Both the position numbers and the translations under genes were made by a program. Of a stretch of 54,169 nucleotides of DNA, positions 15,207 through 24,739 are shown piece by piece (positions within the stretch are counted from its first letter, which is position 1; each line of letters starts with the position of its first letter). The stretch lies in NCBI GenBank assembly GCA_035495815.1, contig DATJFH010000204.1, positions 1 through 54,169 of the forward strand, written 5' to 3'. Origin of the DNA: DATJFH01 sp035495815 (GTDB taxonomy: Bacteria; Acidobacteriota; Terriglobia; Bryobacterales; Bryobacteraceae). Under the pieces are notes generated by a model, which was not told where the DNA came from, made no database searches, and saw only the letters and a list, made by a program, of their open reading frames with translations.

Positions 15207-18200
15207 ATGATCAGGAAGAGTCTGGCAGTAGCGGCGGTAATGACGGCGATGCGGATCGGCGCGGCGCAGGAGGTCGAGTTCAGCCGTGATGTCCGGCCGA
15301 TCCTTTCGGACCGCTGCTTCCTGTGCCACGGGCCGGACGAAGCCAATCGCAAAGTGGATCTGCGCCTGGATACCGAGGCCGGCGCAAAGCACTCCCGCGG
15401 CAAGACGACTCCCATCGTTCCCGGTGATCCGGCGGCAAGCGAGGTGTATCGACGCATCTCCGCGGACAATGCGGGACAGCGGATGCCGCCGTCTTACGCC
15501 GGACACAAGCCTCTCTCGGCGCGTGAGATCGCCACCATCCGGCGCTGGATCGAGCAGGGCGCGCGCTGGCAGACCCACTGGGCGTTCATCACACCGCGCC
15601 GTCCGGAGCCTCCGGCGGTCTCGCGGCGGAATTGGGCGCGTAATCCGATCGACCGCTTCATCCTGGCCCGCCTCGAACGCGAAGGTCTGCAGCCCTCGCC
15701 CGAAGCTGATCCAACCCTGCTGCTTCGCCGTGTGACACTCGATCTGACCGGGCTGCCGCCCTCGCCCGCCGAACTGGACGCGTTCCTGGCGGACAGGTCT
15801 CCGGATGCGTATGAAAAAGTCGTGGACCGCCTGCTGGCGTCGCCGCATTATGGAGAGCGCATGGCGCTCGACTGGCTGGACGCCGCCCGGTACGCCGATA
15901 CGCACGGCTACCAGGTGGACCCGGAGCGGGAAATGTGGCCCTGGCGCGACTGGGTCATCCGCGCCTTCAACGACAACCTGCCGTTCGATCAGTTCACGAT
16001 CCAGCAACTCGCCGGCGACCTGCTTCCGGATGCGACGCTCGATCAGAAAATCGCCACCGGATTCAATCGCAATCATCGCGTCAACACGGAGGCCGGAAGC
16101 ATTCCCGAGGAGTTCCATGTCGAGAATATCGTGGACCGTATCGGCACGACGGGATCGGTCTGGCTCGGCCTGACCGTCGGCTGCGCCCGCTGTCACGATC
16201 ACAAGTACGATCCGCTCACGATGAAGGACTTCTACAGCATGTTCGCCTTTTTCAACAACGTGCCGGAGATCGGCACGGGCGGACCGCGCGACGCCCGGGG
16301 CAATCTCGCTCCTTCCGTCCGGCTTCCCCGGCCGGCGCTGGAAGCGCAGATCGCCGGGATCGAGGAGAAGATCGAATCCGCTCAGGCGGAGCTGAAGAAA
16401 GTGGAAGCCCGCCTCGCGCCCGGAATGGCTGAGTGGGAGAAAACATTCCTCTCGAGCGCGCCCGATTGGGAGCCGCTCGAACCGGCGCGCATCTCTTCCG
16501 ACCGCGGCGTTACCTTCAACGTGAAAGAAGACCGCTCCGTCCTGGTCTCCGGCGAGCATCCGGACAAGGACGTGTATACGATCACAGCGGAAACCAGATT
16601 GCCGAAGGTGACTGCGTTCCGCCTGGAGTTGCTGCCTGATCCGAGTCTGCCCGGAGGCGGATCCGGACGCGGCGCCGGCGGGAAATCCATGCTCACTCTT
16701 TTCGAAGCGCGCATGGAGCCGCTCGGCGGCGGGAAGTCGAAGAGCGTGGATCTTGCCACCATCACGCCCAGCGCAACCGGGGCGGGCGCGGTTCCGATTC
16801 AGGCTTTGAAATCGCGAGCCCAGCTCCGGCGCGGATGGTTCGTTGACGACGTCACCCGTCCGGAGTTCGCTGTCATCGAGCCGCCCGCCACGCTCGATTT
16901 GAAGGAGGGAGCCCGCTTTACTTTTAAGCTCGGGAACGAATACGGAGACGGGCAGCTCATCGGCCGCTTCCGCCTGTCGGTGACCGGCGCCGAATTTCCG
17001 GAGCCGGTTTCGGACGAGATCCGGAAGCTCATTACCGCCGGACCGGACGCGCGCAAGCCAAAGGAGGAGCGGACGCTCCGAACCTATTACCTCCGTCATC
17101 TCCGAGAGCGCCGCCTGTGGGGCGATAAGGTGGCGAAGCTGCAAACCGAGAAGCGGGCCATCGTCGCCAAGATACCCAGCACGATGGTCATGAGCGACAT
17201 GGAAGAGCCCCGCGACACCTTCCTGCTGTTCCGCGGCGATTACCAGAAGCACGGCGAGAAGGTTACGGCCGCGGTCCCTTCGTTCCTGCCGCCCCTTCCG
17301 GAAGGCGCCCCGCATAACCGGCTCGGATTTGCGCAGTGGCTCGTCGCTCCCTCCAATCCGCTCACCGCGCGGGTGGCCGTCAACCGCTACTGGCAATCGT
17401 ATTTCGGGACAGGCCTTGTGAAGACCGCCGATGATTTCGGATCGCAGGGCGAGCCTCCCAGCCATCCCGAGCTGCTGGACTGGCTGGCTACGGAATTCAT
17501 CCGGTCGGGTTGGGATGTCAAGGCGATGCAGAAAGCCATCGTCATGAGCGCCACCTACCGCCAGTCCTCCAGGACCACGCCCCAGATCCGGGAGCGGGAT
17601 CCGGAGAACCGCCTGCTGGCCCGAGGTCCGCGGTTCCGGCTGCCGGCGGAGGTGATTCGTGACCAGGCCCTCGCCGTGGCCGGGGTGCTCACCGCCAAGT
17701 TGGGCGGCCCTCCGGTGAAGCCGTACCAGCCGGACGGATTGTGGGAGCAGCTTTCGGTGATCGAAAACAAGAAGCTGTACGTGCTCTCCAAGGGCGACGA
17801 TCTGTGGCGGCGTAGCGTTTACACGTACTGGAAGCGCACGGCCCCGCCGCCGGCCATGGTTACTTTCGACGCGCCGACGCGGGAGTACTGCGTTGTGCGG
17901 CGGGGACGCAGTTCCACACCCTTGCAGGCGCTGGTCCTGCTGAACGACGAGACCTTCACCGAAGCGGCGCGGCGTCTCGCCGAGCGGATGATTCACGAGG
18001 GCGGCGACGAGCCCTCGAAGCGCATCGCCGCCGGCTTCCGTCTGGCGGCTTCACGCGAGCCCCGGCCGTCCGAAATCGATGTGCTGCGAGCCGGGCTCGA
18101 GCGCCGCCTCACGGCCTATCAGCACGATCCCGACGCGGCCGCCAGGCTGCTCTCGACCGGCCAGGCTCCCAGGGACGAATCGCTCGACACGGCCGAGCTT

Positions 18201-18263
18201 GCCGCTTACACCACTGTCGCCAGCGTCATCTTGAACCTGGACGAAGTGATTACGAAGCAATAG
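15207..18263 (+). CDS. Planctomycete-type cytochrome (PSCyt1)-DUF1549-DUF1553 protein
   Basis: 1018 residues with a signal peptide (ending near GAAQEVEFS). PSCyt1 at about 25-115: DVRPILSDRC37-F-L-C40-H41, a class-I c-heme site, then GHKPLSAREIATIRRWIEQG. DUF1549 at about 145-355, with RVTLDLTGLPPSPAELDAFL and a second CxxCH (C326-A-R-C329-H330). A middle region has a coiled-coil stretch around residues 375-400 and a beta-rich insert. DUF1553 is in the C-terminal third: NPLTARVAVNRYWQSYFGTG, SGWDVKAMQKAIVMSATYRQ, STPLQALVLLNDETFTEAAR. The two heme-type sites suggest electron transfer outside the cytoplasm. It is followed six bases later by DUF1501 and preceded by the sulfatase. Confidence 0.92.
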   Translation: MIRKSLAVAAVMTAMRIGAAQEVEFSRDVRPILSDRCFLCHGPDEANRKVDLRLDTEAGAKHSRGKTTPIVPGDPAASEVYRRISADNAGQRMPPSYAGHKPLSAREIATIRRWIEQGARWQTHWAFITPRRPEPPAVSRRNWARNPIDRFILARLEREGLQPSPEADPTLLLRRVTLDLTGLPPSPAELDAFLADRSPDAYEKVVDRLLASPHYGERMALDWLDAARYADTHGYQVDPEREMWPWRDWVIRAFNDNLPFDQFTIQQLAGDLLPDATLDQKIATGFNRNHRVNTEAGSIPEEFHVENIVDRIGTTGSVWLGLTVGCARCHDHKYDPLTMKDFYSMFAFFNNVPEIGTGGPRDARGNLAPSVRLPRPALEAQIAGIEEKIESAQAELKKVEARLAPGMAEWEKTFLSSAPDWEPLEPARISSDRGVTFNVKEDRSVLVSGEHPDKDVYTITAETRLPKVTAFRLELLPDPSLPGGGSGRGAGGKSMLTLFEARMEPLGGGKSKSVDLATITPSATGAGAVPIQALKSRAQLRRGWFVDDVTRPEFAVIEPPATLDLKEGARFTFKLGNEYGDGQLIGRFRLSVTGAEFPEPVSDEIRKLITAGPDARKPKEERTLRTYYLRHLRERRLWGDKVAKLQTEKRAIVAKIPSTMVMSDMEEPRDTFLLFRGDYQKHGEKVTAAVPSFLPPLPEGAPHNRLGFAQWLVAPSNPLTARVAVNRYWQSYFGTGLVKTADDFGSQGEPPSHPELLDWLATEFIRSGWDVKAMQKAIVMSATYRQSSRTTPQIRERDPENRLLARGPRFRLPAEVIRDQALAVAGVLTAKLGGPPVKPYQPDGLWEQLSVIENKKLYVLSKGDDLWRRSVYTYWKRTAPPPAMVTFDAPTREYCVVRRGRSSTPLQALVLLNDETFTEAARRLAERMIHEGGDEPSKRIAAGFRLAASREPRPSEIDVLRAGLERRLTAYQHDPDAAARLLSTGQAPRDESLDTAELAAYTTVASVILNLDEVITKQ

Positions 18264-18269
18264 GAGCCC

Positions 18270-19727
18270 ATGGATCCGATTCGCGAACGACAGCTCCTCC
18301 TCACACGCCGGCAGTTGTTCGGGCGCGCCGCGGCTGGCATTGGTACCGCCGGCCTCGCGTCGCTGCTCAACCCGCGTCTGTTTGCAGCTGCCGGACCGGT
18401 CGCGCATCCTGCTCTGCCCGGCTTTCCCAATTTCAAGCCCAAGGCGAAGCGCATCATTTACCTGCACCAGTCCGGGGCGCCCTCGCAGATGGACCTGTTC
18501 GACCCGAAACCGCAACTCGGCGCCCACTTCGCGCAGGAGCTGCCGGATTCGATCCGGCGTGGGCAGCGGCTCACGGGGATGACGTCCAATCAGAAGAGCT
18601 TTCCGGTCGCGCCGTCGATCTTCCCGTTCCGCCAGCACGGAAAGTCCGGCGCCTGGCTGAGCGATCTGATGCCGCACCTGGCTACGGTCGTCGACGAGGT
18701 CGCCATCGTCAAGAGCCTCTACACCGAAGCGATCAACCACGACCCGGCCATCACCTTCATCCAGACCGGTAGCCAGATCGCCGGACGGCCGTGCATGGGG
18801 TCGTGGGTTTCCTACGGGCTCGGCAGCGAGAACCAGGATCTGCCCGCGTTCGTGGTGATGATCTCCCGGGGCACGGGCCGGCGCAACGATCAGCCCCTCT
18901 ACGACCGGCTGTGGGGCAGCGGCTTCCTGCCTTCGCAGTACCAGGGCGTGAAGTTCCGCTCGGACGGCGATCCGGTGCTCTACCTGTCCAACCCCGGCGG
19001 CATCGACCCGAAGGTGCGGCGCTCGATGCTGGACGACATCGGCAAGCTCAACGAAATGAACCTGAATGAATTCGGGGACCCGGAGATCGCCACGCGGATT
19101 GCGCAGTACGAGATGGCGTACCGGATGCAGACGTCCGTTCCCGAATTGACGGATCTGTCGAAGGAGCCCGCGTCGGTCTTCGAGTTGTACGGCGAGGACT
19201 CCCGCACGCCGGGAACGTACGCGGCCAACTGCGTTCTGGCGCGGCGGCTGGCGGAGCGGGGCGTGAGGTTCATCCAGCTCTACCACATGGGCTGGGACCA
19301 CCACGAGTCTGTTCCACGCCAGCTTCCGCCGCAGTGCCGCGATACCGACCAGGCGTCCGCCGCGTTGATCAAGGACCTGAAGCAGCGGGGCATGCTGGAC
19401 GAGACGCTGATCGTGTGGGGCGGGGAATTCGGCCGCACCGTGTACAGCCAGGGCACGCTGACCAGAGAAAGCTACGGGCGCGATCATCATCCGCGATGCT
19501 TCGCCATGTGGGTGGCCGGCGGCGGTATCAAAGGCGGCCTGAGCTATGGCGCGACGGATGATTATTCGTACAACATCGTCGAGAACCCGACCCACGTCCA
19601 CGACCTGAACGCCACGCTTCTGCACTGCATGGGCGTCGACCACACGCGTCTGACCTACCGGTATCAGGGCCGCGATTTCCGTCTCACCGATGTACACGGC
19701 AACGTGGTGAAAGCATTGCTCGCCTGA
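18270..19727 (+). CDS. DUF1501 family protein with Tat-type signal (second copy)
   Basis: 485 residues. The start at 18270 follows AGGAG at 18262-18266, overlapping the end of the preceding gene, so the two are co-translated. Near the N-terminus T-R-R-Q-L-F-G-R and GIGTAGLASLL make a Tat signal. Family features are KRIIYLHQSGAPSQMDLFDPKP, the loop VKSLYTEAINHDPAITF, YHMGWDHHESVP, VWGGEFGRTVYSQG and GRDHHPRCFAMWVAGGG. It matches the copy at 4759-6162 in architecture, but its N-terminal motif reads APSQMDLFD where the other has AISHVDTFD. Its role is unknown; it repeatedly accompanies DUF1549/DUF1553 and probably acts on the same exported substrate or complex. Confidence 0.9.
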   Translation: MDPIRERQLLLTRRQLFGRAAAGIGTAGLASLLNPRLFAAAGPVAHPALPGFPNFKPKAKRIIYLHQSGAPSQMDLFDPKPQLGAHFAQELPDSIRRGQRLTGMTSNQKSFPVAPSIFPFRQHGKSGAWLSDLMPHLATVVDEVAIVKSLYTEAINHDPAITFIQTGSQIAGRPCMGSWVSYGLGSENQDLPAFVVMISRGTGRRNDQPLYDRLWGSGFLPSQYQGVKFRSDGDPVLYLSNPGGIDPKVRRSMLDDIGKLNEMNLNEFGDPEIATRIAQYEMAYRMQTSVPELTDLSKEPASVFELYGEDSRTPGTYAANCVLARRLAERGVRFIQLYHMGWDHHESVPRQLPPQCRDTDQASAALIKDLKQRGMLDETLIVWGGEFGRTVYSQGTLTRESYGRDHHPRCFAMWVAGGGIKGGLSYGATDDYSYNIVENPTHVHDLNATLLHCMGVDHTRLTYRYQGRDFRLTDVHGNVVKALLA

Positions 19728-19779
19728 CCAGCCGAAACGAAGGGCCCGCGGTTTGCATCGAAATTTCGAGGAGGAGCTT

Positions 19780-20010
19780 ATGCGACGTTGGATTGCGACG
19801 TCCGCCATCACGGCGGCGCTTTTAATGGCCGGCTGCGCCAGGAAAGAGGAAGGGGAATCGAACGCGCACCAGGCCGGCCGCGTCGCCCATGACATCGCGG
19901 AGAAGACCGAAGAAGCCGCGAAGAAGGCCCAACGCAAGGTAAAACAGGCCGCCCGCGAGGCTCGCGAGGGCTGGAAGGAAGCCGAACGCGAGGACAACCG
20001 GCGCAAGTAG
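19780..20010 (+). CDS. Small charged lipoprotein
   Basis: 76 residues from the ATG at 19780. A strong GAGGAG ribosome binding site lies at 19770-19775, so the TTG at 19753 is rejected. The signal peptide is MRRWIATSAITAALLMAGC, with a lipobox MAG-C19 (M is tolerated but not typical at the -3 position). After the lipidated cysteine the chain is almost wholly charged: alternating K, E, A and R in a helical or coiled-coil pattern with heptad-like alanines (EKTEEAAKKAQRKVKQAARE). It resembles small helical or entericidin-like lipoproteins by composition only. It stands between the DUF1501 gene and serS with its own ribosome binding site, and may be independently transcribed. Confidence 0.7.
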   Translation: MRRWIATSAITAALLMAGCARKEEGESNAHQAGRVAHDIAEKTEEAAKKAQRKVKQAAREAREGWKEAEREDNRRK

Positions 20011-20043
20011 GCTGTTCGACCCTTCGTGCGTTAGCATAGAAAA

Positions 20044-21327
20044 ATGCACGATCTGGGGTATTTCCGGGCTAATTTCGATACTGTTGCCGCGCGTCTCGCG
20101 ACGCGGTCGAATCCGCCCTCTCTCGACAAATTCCGTGACCTCGACGCTCGCCGCCGCGCTGCCATTCGCGAATCGGAAGAACTGAAAGCGCGCCGCAATA
20201 CGGAAAATGCCGGGATGGCGGCCTTGCGCAAGCAGGGCGCGGATACCTCCGGTCTGCAGAAAACCCTGCGTGAGATCGGCGACCGCATCTCCGAGCTGGA
20301 ACAGCAGGCCGGTTTGGTGGACAAGGAATTCCAGGATCTGCTGGCTGGGATTCCGAATATCCCTCACGAATCGGTTCCCGTAGGGCGTGGGGCGGCGGAG
20401 AACGTCGAAGTGCGTCGATGCGGCCAGCCTCGCGCGTTCGAATCTCCTCCCAAGCCGCACTGGGATCTCGGCCCGGAGCTGGGAATTCTCGATCTCGAGC
20501 GGGCGGCCAAAGTGACCGGCGCGCGTTTTGCCGTTTATTGGGGGCTGGGAGCCAGGCTCGAGCGGTCGCTGGTCAGCTTCATGCTCGACACGCATACCCG
20601 CGAGCACGGTTACACCGAGGTTTTGCCTCCATTCCTGATCAACTCCACCAGCCTGTACGGAACCGGGCAGCTGCCCAAGTTCGCCGAGGACCTGTTCAAG
20701 TGCGAAGGGCATGATTTGTGGCTGGCGCCAACCGCCGAAGTGCCCGTCACCAACCTGTACCGGGACGAGACGCTGCCGCTCGATCGCCTGCCGGTCTCGC
20801 TCTGCGCCTACACTCCCTGCTTCCGCAGCGAAGCCGGATCGTACGGCCGCGACGTGCGGGGCATCATCCGGCAGCATCAGTTTCAGAAGGTGGAGCTGGT
20901 GAAGTTCACCCGCCCGGATCAGAGCTACGAGGAGCTCGAGAAGCTGACCTCGAACGCCGAAGCGATTCTGACGAAGCTCGGCCTGCCATTTCGCACCGTC
21001 GTTCTCTCGACCGGCGATATGGGATTCTCCTCCGCCAAGACCTACGACATCGAGGTGTGGCTCCCCGGACTGAACGAATTCAAGGAGATTTCGTCCTGTT
21101 CGAATTTCGAGTCGTTCCAGGCGCGGCGGGCCGGGATCCGGTTCCGGAATCCGAAAGGGAAGTCGGAGTTCGTCCACACGCTGAATGGCAGCGCTCTGGC
21201 GATCGGGCGAACCTGGGTCGCCATCGTGGAAAACTACCAGCGGGCTGACGGCAGCGTGGAAGTGCCCGCGGCGCTGCGGCCGTATTTGAACGCGGAGTCG
21301 ATTACGAAGGAAGGCGCGCTGAAGTAG
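20044..21327 (+). CDS. serS: Seryl-tRNA synthetase
   Basis: 427 residues, the usual length of the bacterial enzyme that charges tRNA-Ser. An N-terminal long antiparallel coiled coil (about 25-105) binds the long variable arm of tRNA-Ser. The class II catalytic domain follows. Motif 2 is at about 260-284: CFRSEAGSYGRDVRGIIRQH, then QFQKVE. Motif 3 is at about 380-400: LNGSALAIGRTWVAIVENYQ. The TxE serine-binding loop appears as LAPTAEVPVTNLY. No ribosome binding site is obvious. It sits between a lipoprotein gene and a TonB receptor gene with no functional link. Confidence 0.97.
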   Translation: MHDLGYFRANFDTVAARLATRSNPPSLDKFRDLDARRRAAIRESEELKARRNTENAGMAALRKQGADTSGLQKTLREIGDRISELEQQAGLVDKEFQDLLAGIPNIPHESVPVGRGAAENVEVRRCGQPRAFESPPKPHWDLGPELGILDLERAAKVTGARFAVYWGLGARLERSLVSFMLDTHTREHGYTEVLPPFLINSTSLYGTGQLPKFAEDLFKCEGHDLWLAPTAEVPVTNLYRDETLPLDRLPVSLCAYTPCFRSEAGSYGRDVRGIIRQHQFQKVELVKFTRPDQSYEELEKLTSNAEAILTKLGLPFRTVVLSTGDMGFSSAKTYDIEVWLPGLNEFKEISSCSNFESFQARRAGIRFRNPKGKSEFVHTLNGSALAIGRTWVAIVENYQRADGSVEVPAALRPYLNAESITKEGALK

Positions 21328-21350
21328 CGCCGTCAGCACGCCCCGCTTTC

Positions 21351-21380
21351 TTGACGGGCTTACTGAGACCGATGTAGTCT
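21351..21380 (+). promoter_or_regulatory. Candidate promoter before the second TonB receptor gene
   Basis: TTGACG (21351-21356, five of six to consensus) and TAGTCT (21375-21380, three of six) are separated by 18 bases, 15 bases upstream of the ATG at 21395. The -10 box is weak, so this is tentative. Confidence 0.3.
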
Positions 21381-21394
21381 GGCTGATCACTGGC

Positions 21395-24300
21395 ATGCTT
21401 TATATCCTCCTGATCTCTTGCCTGCTGCTTGGGGCGCCGCTGGCGGCTCAAACGACAGCCGGCTCGGTCACCGGGAACGTCCGCGACCCGCATTCCGCCG
21501 CCATTCGTGGAGCGCGCGTTTCCCTGACCAGCCCGGACCGCGGCTCGAAGATCGGCGCGTCCACCGACGAATCCGGTAATTACAACTTTTTCCCGGTCCC
21601 TCCCGGCCGCTACCGCGTGACGATTGAAGCCGACGGCTTCCAGCAGAAGACGGTGTCCGACTTCCAGGTGGACCTCGACTCCCGCGTTCGCGTCGACGTG
21701 GAACTGTCACTGGCTTCGGTCGGCCAGGCGGTCACTGTGGCCGCTTCCGCGCCGCAGGTGCAGCGGGACAGCGCCGCGCGCGAAAGCGTCATCGAAAACA
21801 GCCAGATCGTGGAACTGCCGCTCGACGGCAGAAATATTCTCGATCTGGTCTACCTCTCGCCAGGCGCGTCCAAGAACGTGACCAACGCCGGCTTGGGCGA
21901 TTTCGCCTCCAACGGGAACCGGCCGAACGGAAACAGCTTTCTCATCGACGGAGTCTCGAGCCGGGACGAGATCCGGGGGCAGTCCGGATTCGCGGGCCTT
22001 TCCGTGGATGCCGTGCAGCAGTTCAAGCTCAAGAACTCCAACGCGACCGCCGAGTATGGAGGGGCGGGGACACAGGTTTCCGTCGTGGTCAAGAACGGCA
22101 CGAACCAGTTCCACGGGTCGGCGTTCGAATTCAACCGCAGCACGCTGGCGCAGGCCCGGAGCTTCTTCAGCCGGGATAACACCCTGCCCGGCTTTCTTCG
22201 CAACCAATACGGCGGCTCGCTGAGTGGTCCCATCCGGCGCAACAAGACCTTCTTCTTCGTCAATTACGAGCGCCAGATGGTCACTTCCGCCGCCCAGTCT
22301 CTGTATACGATTCCGACGCTGCCGATGCGGCAAGGCAACTTCACCGGAGTCCACGATTCGGCCGGACGCCTGCTCACTCTGACCACGCCGTCCGCCCTGC
22401 CGTGGACCCCGGTTTCCGGCCAGCCGGTCTATTCCGGCCCGAACATGATCAATCCGTTTTATCTCGGCGATTCGCCGCAGAATCCCAATCGCAAGAACGC
22501 GGCGTTCGCCAATGCCATTTTGGGCTATTACGAGGCGCCTACCGGACCAGGCGATCTCAACAATTTTTCCTCGGCGCGACCCACCTCCACCAGTGGACCG
22601 CAGATCACGGCCCGCATCGATCACCAGTTGACGGCCGCGCACAGCCTGGCTGTACGCAGCACCACGGCGCGCGTCACCGGAATCTCGGGCACCCAGGCCG
22701 CCTACCGCCTGGTGGACACGACGGCGCGGGAAGGAACCAATGGCGTGGCCAGCCTGACGTCGGTTCCGCGACCCACCATCGTCAATGAATTTCGTTTCGG
22801 CTGGAATTTTCAGAAGGAGGACGACGCGGTGACGCCGGACCGGGACCTGATCAGCGAGCTCGGCATCGTCATGCCGGTAAAGCTGCCCGAGTCGCCGCTG
22901 CTGAAGCGGATCCCCACCGTCACGTTCGCCGGCAACGGCGCATTCTTCGGCATGGGCTACCGGCCGAACATCGGCGGAGACGCCGCGCCGCAGATCTTCG
23001 AGAACGGCAGCTATACGACATCGGACAGCCTGACCTGGCAAAAGGGTAAGCACCAGCTCAAGACCGGGTACCAGCGCCGGCTGATTCCCATCAACTACGT
23101 TCAGCAGGGCTTTCCGCGGGGACTACTGACGTTCAACGGCCGCAACGCCGTGAACTCGACAGGCTACTCGGCGGCCGACCTACTGCTCGGGCTGCCGGCG
23201 TCGAGCACCCTGTCTCTGTTTCCGCCGGAAGCCAATATCCGAGTCTCCGAGCACTCGGCATTCCTGCAGACCGACTGGCGCGCGCATCCCCGCCTGACGC
23301 TGAACATCGGGCTGCGCTGGGAGGCGCGGCGCCCGCCCTACGACACGCACGGGCAGACGGGGGCGTTCAACGGCGCGCTGGGCAAGATCGTGCTGGCGTC
23401 GCCGGGAGGGCAGATCAGCTCGCGTGTTTACCCGGAGCTGCTGAACGCCTACCGCAGCCTCATCATTACCGCTACCGAAGTGGGCTGGGACGAAAACCGG
23501 CTGCTCTCGACGAACTGGCTGAACCTGGCGCCGCGGTTCGGTTTCGCCTATTCGCTCGACAGCGCATCCGAGTTCGTGCTCCGCGGCGCGTACGGAATCT
23601 TCTACTCCTACCCGCCCTACTTCGTGGCGCAGAACAGCACTTCGATTCCCTTCGGCGGATCTTCGGGCGCGACTTCCACGACGGCGAACCTGCTCTCGAA
23701 CGAGAATCCCTTCCGGCTGGGAATCGGAGCGCGGCCGGCCATCAACGGAGTCGACCACGATTTCAAGGACGCCTACAATCAGCAATGGAACCTGGCCCTG
23801 GAGCGGGTTCTGTTCCGTCAGACGACGCTGTCGCTGGCCTACGTCGGCAACAAGGGCACCCACATCATGGGCCAGCAGCAGCTCAACCCGGGCAACCTCG
23901 TTTATCCGGGCTTCGGCGGAGTTAACGAATACATATCCAATTTCGATTCCTCCTATCACGCCATGCAGCTGGAACTGCGCCAGCGGTACGCGCGCGGCTT
24001 CTCCTACCAGGTGAACTGGACGTGGGCCAAGAGCATCGACGATCTGGGCGGCGCGGTCGGCAACGCGGCCGAGGATAACCAGGTGCGCAGCCTGAATCTG
24101 CGGCTCAACCGCGGCAACAGCGATTTCTCCCAACGTCACGTGGCGCGTGCGAACTTCCTGTGGCAGATGCCGTTCGGCGCTTCCTGGCGCCCGGTGACGA
24201 AAGCGCTGCTCGGCCAGTGGTCGCTCGGCGGCATCGCCCAGTGGAGCACCGGTGTATTCGCCACGGTGCTGGTGCAGGGCGTCAACTTCAACGGCAGGCC

Positions 24301-24709
24301 GGACGTGGTTCCAGGCGTCTCCTGGCGGCTCTCCGATGAAGACCGGGAGTCCATCGCGCAGAAGACCGGCGACCGCAGTTACCTAGACCGTTCGCTGCGC
24401 TGGTACAACCCGCTGGCGTTCGCGCCGGTCGCCGTGGATCAGGGCCGCATCGGCACTGCCGGGCGCAATATCATCACCGGGCCGTCGTTGTTCAGTTTCG
24501 ATTCGGTGCTCTCGAAACGCTTTCACGTGCCCGGGCTGCCGGAGCGGGTGATGGGAACGGTGCGGATCGAGGCGTTCAATCTGTTCAACCACGTGAATTT
24601 TTTCGCACGGTCGTTGAATCTGAACGTGAATACGGCCACCGCCGGAGCGTTCAGCCAGATCACCGGGAGCCCGAGGCAGATGCAGTTTGGATTTCGAGTG
24701 GACTTCTGA
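21395..24709 (+). CDS. TonB-dependent receptor-like protein with carboxypeptidase-regulatory domain
   Basis: 1104 residues. Signal peptide MLYILLISCLLLGAPLAAQ, then a carboxypeptidase-regulatory-like beta domain (about 22-105: AGSVTGNVRDPHSAAIRGA, STDESGNYNFFPVPPGRYR). The plug-like region (about 120-250) has LPLDGRNILDLVYLSPGAS, NSFLIDGV and VDAVQQFKLKNSNATAEYGG. A large barrel runs to the end (TLNIGLRWEAR, VLRGAYGIFYSYPP, QQWNLALERVLF, LWQMPFG) and closes in FGFRVDF. This is the Oar-like family greatly expanded in Acidobacteria; probably an outer-membrane transporter or adhesin. The substrate is unknown. The next gene is an HTH regulator in the same direction 30 bases later. Confidence 0.9.
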   Translation: MLYILLISCLLLGAPLAAQTTAGSVTGNVRDPHSAAIRGARVSLTSPDRGSKIGASTDESGNYNFFPVPPGRYRVTIEADGFQQKTVSDFQVDLDSRVRVDVELSLASVGQAVTVAASAPQVQRDSAARESVIENSQIVELPLDGRNILDLVYLSPGASKNVTNAGLGDFASNGNRPNGNSFLIDGVSSRDEIRGQSGFAGLSVDAVQQFKLKNSNATAEYGGAGTQVSVVVKNGTNQFHGSAFEFNRSTLAQARSFFSRDNTLPGFLRNQYGGSLSGPIRRNKTFFFVNYERQMVTSAAQSLYTIPTLPMRQGNFTGVHDSAGRLLTLTTPSALPWTPVSGQPVYSGPNMINPFYLGDSPQNPNRKNAAFANAILGYYEAPTGPGDLNNFSSARPTSTSGPQITARIDHQLTAAHSLAVRSTTARVTGISGTQAAYRLVDTTAREGTNGVASLTSVPRPTIVNEFRFGWNFQKEDDAVTPDRDLISELGIVMPVKLPESPLLKRIPTVTFAGNGAFFGMGYRPNIGGDAAPQIFENGSYTTSDSLTWQKGKHQLKTGYQRRLIPINYVQQGFPRGLLTFNGRNAVNSTGYSAADLLLGLPASSTLSLFPPEANIRVSEHSAFLQTDWRAHPRLTLNIGLRWEARRPPYDTHGQTGAFNGALGKIVLASPGGQISSRVYPELLNAYRSLIITATEVGWDENRLLSTNWLNLAPRFGFAYSLDSASEFVLRGAYGIFYSYPPYFVAQNSTSIPFGGSSGATSTTANLLSNENPFRLGIGARPAINGVDHDFKDAYNQQWNLALERVLFRQTTLSLAYVGNKGTHIMGQQQLNPGNLVYPGFGGVNEYISNFDSSYHAMQLELRQRYARGFSYQVNWTWAKSIDDLGGAVGNAAEDNQVRSLNLRLNRGNSDFSQRHVARANFLWQMPFGASWRPVTKALLGQWSLGGIAQWSTGVFATVLVQGVNFNGRPDVVPGVSWRLSDEDRESIAQKTGDRSYLDRSLRWYNPLAFAPVAVDQGRIGTAGRNIITGPSLFSFDSVLSKRFHVPGLPERVMGTVRIEAFNLFNHVNFFARSLNLNVNTATAGAFSQITGSPRQMQFGFRVDF

Positions 24710-24739
24710 CGGTCGGTTCAGCGCAATTGAGGAGTAACC

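Noticed and set aside
15000..17996. Minus-strand open frame of 998 codons
   Set aside because: Complement of the DUF1549/DUF1553 gene; no domain features, composition artefact of GC-rich third positions.
18051..20006. Minus-strand frame of 651 codons, and a similar one at 19822-21396
   Set aside because: Antisense shadows of the DUF1501 and serS genes.
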